This document shows positions 57,846 to 64,000 of a stretch of DNA of 64,000 bases, in pieces (position 1 is the stretch's first letter; the number at the start of each line of letters is the position of its first letter). The position numbers and the translations under genes are program-made. The notes beneath the pieces were generated by a model that was not told the DNA's origin, ran no database searches, and saw only the letters and a list, made by a program, of their open reading frames with translations. Source of the stretch: Vicia villosa (lineage: Eukaryota > Streptophyta > Magnoliopsida > Fabales > Fabaceae); NCBI RefSeq assembly GCF_029867415.1, contig NC_081181.1, positions 69,602,558-69,666,557 on the forward strand. The letters are read 5' to 3'.

Positions 57846-59054
57846 TGAAGGATAGAAAAACACTTAGAAAGGGGGGGGGGGGGTTTGAATAAGTGTAGTC
57901 TAAAAACTTGAACGATAAAAACAATATGCACAGTTATTTTTATCCTGGTTCGTTGTTAACTAAACTACTCCAGTCCACCCCCACGGAGTGATTTACCTCA
58001 CCTGAGGATTTAATCCACTAATCGCAACAGATTACAATGGTTTTCCACTTAGTCCGCGACTAAGTCTTCTAGAGTATCCTGATCACAACCTGATCACTCC
58101 AAGAACAAATGCTTAGACACAAGCTAAGACTTTCTTAGAGTATCCTGACCACCACGTGATCACTCTAATTACAACTGCTTAGACACAAGCTAAGACTTCC
58201 TAGAGTATCCTGATCAACACTTGATCACTCTAGTTACTTACAAATTAATGTAATCAAATAAGAGTTTTACAATGCTTCTTAAAAGCTATAATCACAAAAG
58301 TGATATTTCTCTTAACGTTTAAGCTTAATCTCACTAATATATTACAGCAGCAATGTAGTGAGCTTTGATGAAGATGAAGTTTCTGAGCTTTGAGTTTGAA
58401 CAGCGTTTCAGCAAGTTAATTGTTAGCAAATCGTCAACCTTGCTTCTCGTCAGAACTTCATATTTATAGGCACTTTGAGAAGATGACCGTTGGGCGCATT
58501 TAATGCTTTGCGTATTCCGTACAGCATTGCATTTAATGTTTCACGCTTTTGTCAACTACCTCGAGCCTTGTTCACGCTGTGTCTACTGACGTTGCCTTTA
58601 ATAGCTTTCAACGTTCCTTTTGTCAGTCAGCGTAGCCTGCCACCTGTACTTTCTTCTGATCTGATGTTTGTGAATAAAATATTTGAATATCATCAGAGTC
58701 AAACAGCTTGGTGCATAGCATCTTCTTGTCTTCTGACCTTGAAGTGCTTCTGAGCGTGATACCATGAGAACTTCAGTGCTTCTGCTTCTGATCTCAAGTT
58801 CTTCTGATGCTTCCATAGACCCATGTTCTGATTCTGCCTTGACCATCTTCTGATGTCTTGCCAGACCATGTTCTGATGTTGCATGCTGAACCTTCTGAGA
58901 CAAAGCTTCTGAGCGCTGATTTGTGCATACTCTTTATATATTTCCTGAAAGGGAAATTGCAATGTATTAGAGTACCACATTATCTCACACAAAATTCATA
59001 TCCTTGTTATCATCAAAACTAAGAATATTGATCAGAACAAATCTTTTTCTAACA
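57846..59054 (-). repeat. Sirevirus S3: 5' LTR (1,209 bp)
   Basis: It pairs with 49152-50354. The G-run near the inner end is 13 here against 7 in the partner, which accounts for the length difference. PBS (minus TGGCATCAGAGC) lies beside it at about 57832-57843. Confidence 0.93.
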
Positions 59055-60664
59055 CTGTTTTGCTGAATGCTATCTCTCATGCTGAATATGAGAAGATATC
59101 TAACAGGGAAACTGCCTATGATATATATGAGTCATTGAAGCCTTGAGCTCTTGCCTTGATCCAGAAATATGAAGCCTTCAAGATGGAGGATGATGAAAAT
59201 ATTGAGAAGATGTTCTCAAGAATTCAAACGCTAACTGCTGGATTAAGAGTTCTTGACAAGGGATACACAAGGGCTGATCATGTCAAGAAGATCATCAGAA
59301 GCTTGCCAAGAAGATGGGGTCCTATGGTGACTGCTTTCAAAATTGCCAAGAATCTGAATGAAGTCTCTCTTGAAGAATTGATCAGTGCTATGAGGAGTCA
59401 TGAAATTGAGCTGGATGCTAATGAACCTCAGAAGAAAGGTAAGTCTATTGCATTAAAATCTAATTATAAAAAATGCACTAACGCTTTTCAGGCTGAAGAA
59501 GAAGATTTTGAAGAATCAGAATCAGAAGAAGAAGATGAACTGTCCATGATCTCCAGAAGAGTAAACCAACTCTGGAAGAGCAAGCAAAGGAAGTTCAAGA
59601 GCTTCAGAAGTTCAAAGAAGCCTGAAAGAGGAAAATCTTCTAGAGGGAGAAGATCTGACAAGAAGAAGGTCATCTGTTATGAGTGCAATGAGCCTGGACA
59701 CTTCAAGAATGAATGTCCAAAAATTCAGAAGGAGAATCTCAAGAAGACGTTTCATAAGAAGAAGGGTCTTATGGCAACATGGGATGATTCTGAATCAGAA
59801 TCAGAATCAGACTCTGAAGGCGAGCAAGCAAACCTTGCACTGATGGCCATAGTGGATGATGAATCAGAATCTACATCAGAATCAGATTTTGAAGAGGTAT
59901 TTTCTGAACTATCTAGAGAAGAGTTAGTTTCCAGTTTAACTGAACTTCTGGAACTCAAGGCTCATCTTAGTATCAAATACAAAAAGCTGAAAAAGCTATT
60001 TGAATCTGAAACTAAGAAGCTGGAAGTGGAAAATTCTGAACTGAAGGAAAAAGTTTTAAAATTATCCAAAGATGTTGGATCTCCTTCTGAATCAGAAAAA
60101 TCCATTCCTAGCCTCAATCATATTCTGAAAGAATATGACTCAAGCTTCAGAAAGTTTTTATCTAGAAGTATTGGCAGAAGTCATCTTGCTTCTATGATAT
60201 ATGGAGTTTCTGGAAATAAAAGGATTGGCGTTGGCTATGAGGGTGATACCCCATAGAAATTTGAACCTGTTGATGATATGAAAATCACATACAAGCCATT
60301 GTATGATCAGTTCAAATATGGCCACTCACATGATATTAGGCTCACTACACATGCCAAAAGCTTTAACACTACACACACCAAGAAGCATGTGACACAACCT
60401 AAAAAATATCATGCTGCCAAACCTAAAGAATATCATGTTGTTCCTCCTGTTACTTATTATGCTAAACCCAAGTTCAATCAGAACTTGAGGAAAACTAACA
60501 AGAAAGGACCCAAGAAATTGTGGGTACCTAAGGAGAAGATATTTTCTGTTGCAGATATCCTTAGCAGCAAAGAAGACAAAGCACAAAATGTCATGGTACC
60601 TGGACTCTGGGTGCTCGCGACACATGACGGGAAGAAGGTCTATGTTCCAAGACCTGGTGCTTAA
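59055..60664 (+). pseudogene. gag: S2 gag, 3' part, with stops and a deletion
   Basis: It continues from 49151 with LLNAISHAEYEKISNRETAY. About 33 bases are missing at 59140-59146, leaving SLKP and a stop. The frame is then open 59156-60256 (CCHC CYECNEPGHFKNEC near 59690), stops at TAG 60254-60256 (GDTP then stop, where S1 continues GETPYKLEP) and continues to 60664. Two stops make it non-functional. Confidence 0.85.
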
Positions 60665-60983
60665 GTCTGGTGGAGAAGTCAAGTTTGGAGGAGATCAGAA
60701 GGGAAAGATTATTGGCTCTGGAACCATAAGTATTGGTAACTCTCCTTCCATAACTAATGTACTTCTTATAGAAGGATTAACGCATAACTTATTGTCCATA
60801 AGTCAATTAAGTGACAATGGTTATGATATAATCTTCAATCAAAAGTCTTGCAAGGTTGTAAGTCAAAAGGATGGCTCAATCCTGTTTACAGGCAAGAGAA
60901 AGAACAACATTTATAAGATTGATCTTTCAGATCTTGAGAAGCAGAAGGTGACTTGCCTTATGTCTGTTTCTGAAGAGCAATGG
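60549..60983 (+). pseudogene. pol: S2 protease region, cut by solo LTR
   Basis: The frame shows SWYLDSGCSRHMTGRRSMFQ and on to MSVSEEQW, where TGTCATACCCC of the solo LTR begins. Sequence resumes at 63716 with VWHRI and LGHASLRK. It overlaps the end of gag in another frame, as in S3. Confidence 0.85.
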
Positions 60984-63710
60984 TGTCATACCCCAAAATT
61001 TGCCTTCCATATTCCATTTACAATGATTCAAAGTTCAAGATTCAATTCCAAAGCTTTGCTCAAACAATCCCAAGATCCACAGTCAACTGATCCAATCCTA
61101 AAGGCCAACTACAATCAAAGCATGATTCAAACCTATGATCATTGGTCAAACATCAAGTATAGAGGTGCATAAACATCATTTGATCAAAGAATGATCATGA
61201 TTCCATTAATAGAAACTCAGAGATGAACAAATACAAAAAGGTTCAAATTAGGGTTTCTTAGGAGAAAGTCAACCCAACTTTGACTGGGCATAACTTTCAC
61301 ATGGAACATCAAAATTCCCCACTCAAAGCCTATTTGGAAGGAAATTGGATTCTCTACAACTTTGTGTCTCACAAGCCAAGGCTAGAAATGCTTCATTTGA
61401 GAGGTACAAAGCAAAAGATTACAGGTCATTTTCAGGCATCCTTCAAAAGCAGTTTTTTGTCAAAGGGGATATGATCAAGATAAAGGCTCCAAATGTAAAA
61501 TATGTTCCAAAGTGGCTTATAGAGGACCTCTTGAGGTTTCCAAAAAGTCTTAGAAATCCCTCATAGCTAAAAAATTGAGTGAGATATGCTTGATCAAAGT
61601 TGAGCAATTTTTGGAGGCAAAATGTGAAATAAAGAGGGTTCAAATTGGATTTGTTGCAAATAGGCCCATACTTTTATGACTTAAACTTGGCCCACAAGTT
61701 ATCCAAAACATATGCCACGAATTATATCACTTTATTGGATTTTTACACAATTTTATTTCATTTAAAATTGATTTTTAATGATTTAAATAAGTGGGAAAAT
61801 CAAATATTTTGTTAGGAAATATATTTTGGTGATTTCCAATCAATATTTATGACAAAATATAATATATTTTCGTGACTAATCAATTGGGAGGAGATTCATA
61901 CAAATTTGGCCAAAATAAGAAACTTATGAATCAAGAAAGAAATCAAATTTCTCAACTATGGCAAGATATGATTTAAGGGATTCTTGGGCTCTTTTCTAAA
62001 CCTAATGCACTCCCTATAAGTAGAGGAGAAGGTACACACGCACAGGGGTTAAGGATTCTGATCAGAGGCAAGGGTTCAAGAAAGGAAAAAAGCTTCCATA
62101 ATCGAAATTCGGTTTTGGCAATTGAGAGGTTCTCAACAAGGTTTGAGGATTGCAAAAGCTTCCCCAAGAGTTTCTGAACGTGTGAGGATCATCACGCTGC
62201 AACAACACCCCCAGATTCTCCTCCGATTAGCCGAGGTATGTAGTTTCACAAACTTGATCGATTAGCATAATATACACGTGATCATGATGTTTTGATTGTA
62301 TGTTTGACTTTGTTTTGATGCTATGAACGTTTGTGCATAGTTAATTTGGTTTCTGGGCGCGTTTCATGTGAATCACCATTAGAGGCCGTATGAAGCTTTT
62401 AGGGTTTTCAATTAGGGCTTTTCGTTAGGATTAAAATTGGATTGAATTGAATGCATGTTTGAATTCGTCTAGTCTGGACGAAACTTTTGGAACAGGTGCG
62501 AAATATTTTTTTGTTATGCAGGGGCTAATCGCTATTATTCAGGTTGAATTGCTACGAATGAATCTGTAGCAGATTCGTAGCTAATTGTTTCAGAAAATGG
62601 CAGGGTCTGTGGGGAAGATGATGTGTTGTCACATCCTGATTTGTTTGTTTGAAATTTCACGCGCTGAATTCCTTTTAATTTTATGTTTTATATATAATTC
62701 AATGGAGTTGAATCTTAAACACGCGCGTTGCGTGGTTGGGGTGGTAATGAATAGTTTGTGTGAGCGTGGGGGGTGGGGGTTCGAATCCTCGCTCCCACAT
62801 ATTATTTTTTCTGAATTTTCACCCTGAATCCTGTGTGTCTGCATTTAATAAAAAAAATATATAATAATTATATTAAGAATTTTAATTTGTTGTTCGTGCC
62901 GATTAAATCGATTAATCGCTATGGTCAACAATAATTTTAATTAAAATGCTATTTAATTAAATACAAATTAAAATAATATTATTTTGCTAAATGGTTTTAA
63001 CCAAAGCTATTGGTTACAATGATTAGCATTTCCCCGTTATCAAATTCGTCACTATTTGTAATCGTATCTATCGATTACGAGGAGTAACGAATACAAATTA
63101 ATTCATAAAAACTATTAAAAAAATACTATAATTCATTATTAGTGATAATCGAATCAATCGATTAAAATTGGTAATGATACAATTATTAATATGTTAACTA
63201 TGGTAATTGAATCAATCGATTATTGCGGTTAATAGTGCAAACTAAAATCAGGGTTGTACGCCCAGACACCTAAAACTTCGAAAAAACACTTTCATTTTCA
63301 AATTACAACTCAAAACTACGATAGGCCATTCAAAAAGCCTTCAAACCATATCAAATCAAATTCTAATCCTTAAAGGCGTACAACCCTTCCCCGAACTACG
63401 TTGACTCTGATTCTCCCTAAGGAGATACGTAGGCACTTGGATAACCAAGGCGAGTCCCCTTCCTCTAAATTCTAATCCTGTCAATATAATTAGCCTTGTA
63501 ATTACTCTCTGTCACCTTTCTTTATAAACCTTGCCATAAACCTTTATCTTTGAATGTTAGCCTTTAGGAAAGGGTTGAGGGTGCCTAACACCTTCCCTCG
63601 ACCTGAATATAGTATCTTACTCTGATCTCTTAACTGCGTAGGGTTTCCTATTCGCCCTTCAGAATAGGTGGCGACTCTAAAAGTCTAAATTTTTAGGGCA
63701 GGTTGCTACA
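60984..63710 (+). repeat. solo LTR, Ogre-like (2,727 bp), TSD AATGG
   Basis: TGTCATACCCC...GGTTGCTACA with AATGG on both sides (60979-60983, 63711-63715) and no internal sequence, so it was left by LTR-LTR recombination. The start (~300 bases) and the end (~400 bases) are close to the LTR at 25915-28961; the middle differs. A TATA-like CCCTATAAGTAGAGG is at about 62012-62026. tRNA-like boxes are at 62725-62790. No gene is present. Confidence 0.92.
62725..62800 (+). other. tRNA-like (Pol III box) sequence inside solo LTR
   Basis: GCGTGGTTGGGGTGG (62729-62743) resembles an A box; GGTTCGAATCC (62778-62788) is a good B box; ATTATTTTTT follows. It corresponds in place to 27623-27690 of the other Ogre-like LTR. 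Confidence 0.45.
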
Positions 63711-63715
63711 AATGG

Positions 63716-64000
63716 GTCTGGCACAGAATATTAGGACATGCTAGTTTGAGAAAGATTTCTCAGATTAACAAACTAAATCTGGTCAGAGGACTCCCAAATC
63801 TGAAATACAAATCAGATGCTCTTTGTGAAGCATGTCAGAAGGGCGAGTTCTCCAAACCTGCATTCAAATCTAAGAATGTTGTCTCTTCCTCAAGGCTGTT
63901 AGAACTTCTGCACATTGATCTGTTTGGACCAGTCAAAACAACATCTGTCAGAGGGAAGAAATATGGATTAGTCATCGTAGATGATTATAGCCGCTGGACA
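63716..64000 (+). pseudogene. pol: S2 integrase, 5' part, truncated by window end
   Basis: After the target-site copy the frame reads VWHRI, LGHASLRKISQINKL, CEACQKGEFSKPAF, LHIDLFGPVKT and VIVDDYSRWT, the pre-integrase zinc finger and the start of the integrase core with its first Asp. It matches S3 closely. The window ends inside it, so whether S2 keeps RT cannot be told. Confidence 0.88.

Larger units (their letters stand above)
49152..59054 (-). mobile_element. Sirevirus S3, complete LTR to LTR, RT-less (9,903 bp)
   Basis: A minus-strand element inside S2 gag with target site CTGTT on both sides (49147-49151, 59055-59059). Order: 5' LTR 59054-57846, PBS, gag 57759-56107, protease-integrase 55950-54364, broken extra ORF 54033-51570, 3' repeats, PPTs, 3' LTR. 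No reverse transcriptase or RNase H is present between integrase and the extra ORF. The LTR difference of roughly 1% points to a fairly recent insertion. Confidence 0.92.
47646..64000 (+). mobile_element. Sirevirus S2, host of two nested insertions, runs off window
   Basis: This plus-strand copia element has the LTR at 47646-48778, the PBS, gag at 48864-49151 then 59055-60664, protease at 60549-60983 and integrase from 63716 to the window end. It is interrupted by S3 (49152-59054) in gag and by a solo LTR (60984-63710) in pol. With the insertions removed, the coding order matches S3. Stops and a short deletion in gag show it is older than S3. Confidence 0.9.

Noticed and set aside
61280..61566. 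Short frames in the solo LTR similar to those at 26277-26495
   Set aside because: The similarity reflects shared LTR sequence; the frames are broken differently in the two copies.

Overview
This is plant nuclear DNA, most likely from a large-genome legume of the Vicieae type. The evidence is one ordinary intron-rich host gene (DNA polymerase lambda) embedded in nested LTR retrotransposons of the Sirevirus (Ty1/copia) and Tat/Ogre-like (Ty3/gypsy) lineages, plus Helitron-like DNA and TA-microsatellite MITEs. No bacterial, organellar or viral genes are seen. The species is inferred from repeat style, not proven.

Layout. (1) 1-8020: a minus-strand Sirevirus (S1), cut by the window edge, with intact gag (4807-6732) and a long intact extra ORF (1432-4023) but only scraps of pol. 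(2) 8021-9310: a degenerate 39-bp minisatellite, then AT-rich DNA and a (TA)n tract. (3) 9322-13086 and 34040-35853: two halves of a probable Helitron carrying exon fragments of at least four unrelated plant genes (AVT1-like, GT17, AVT6-like, class II TPS), all on the minus strand. (4) 13087-34039: a very young Tat-lineage gypsy element (T1; identical-length 920-bp LTRs with two differences seen, TSD GGAGC) splitting that Helitron. It has gag-pro-pol on the minus strand and two antisense genes on the plus strand, one with five exons and an uninterrupted 1,192-aa reading frame. Nested in it is a 5.47-kb Ogre-like element (23491-28961, TSD CGTAC), internally deleted. (5) 36826-37085: a copia RNase H relic. 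(6) 37707-42392: the host DNA polymerase lambda gene, 14 exons, 541 aa, intact. (7) 42601-45249: a set of 22-24-bp palindromes, then an LTR of a T1 relative flanked by internal sequence on both sides, cut by a second Helitron 3' end at 45250. (8) 46133-46612: a 255-bp foldback MITE sitting between two long (TA)n tracts. (9) 47646-64000: a plus-strand Sirevirus (S2), interrupted in gag by a complete minus-strand Sirevirus (S3, 49152-59054, TSD CTGTT) and in pol by a 2.7-kb solo LTR (60984-63710, TSD AATGG); it runs off the right edge.

How the parts relate. S1 and S3 lack reverse transcriptase/RNase H at the same junction and carry the same type of extra ORF with its own TATA-like promoter, so they look like a non-autonomous Sirevirus subfamily needing enzymes from elsewhere. 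The domain in that extra ORF also appears in an antisense gene of the unrelated gypsy element T1. The only gene with a predictable cellular role is DNA polymerase lambda (base excision and end-joining repair).
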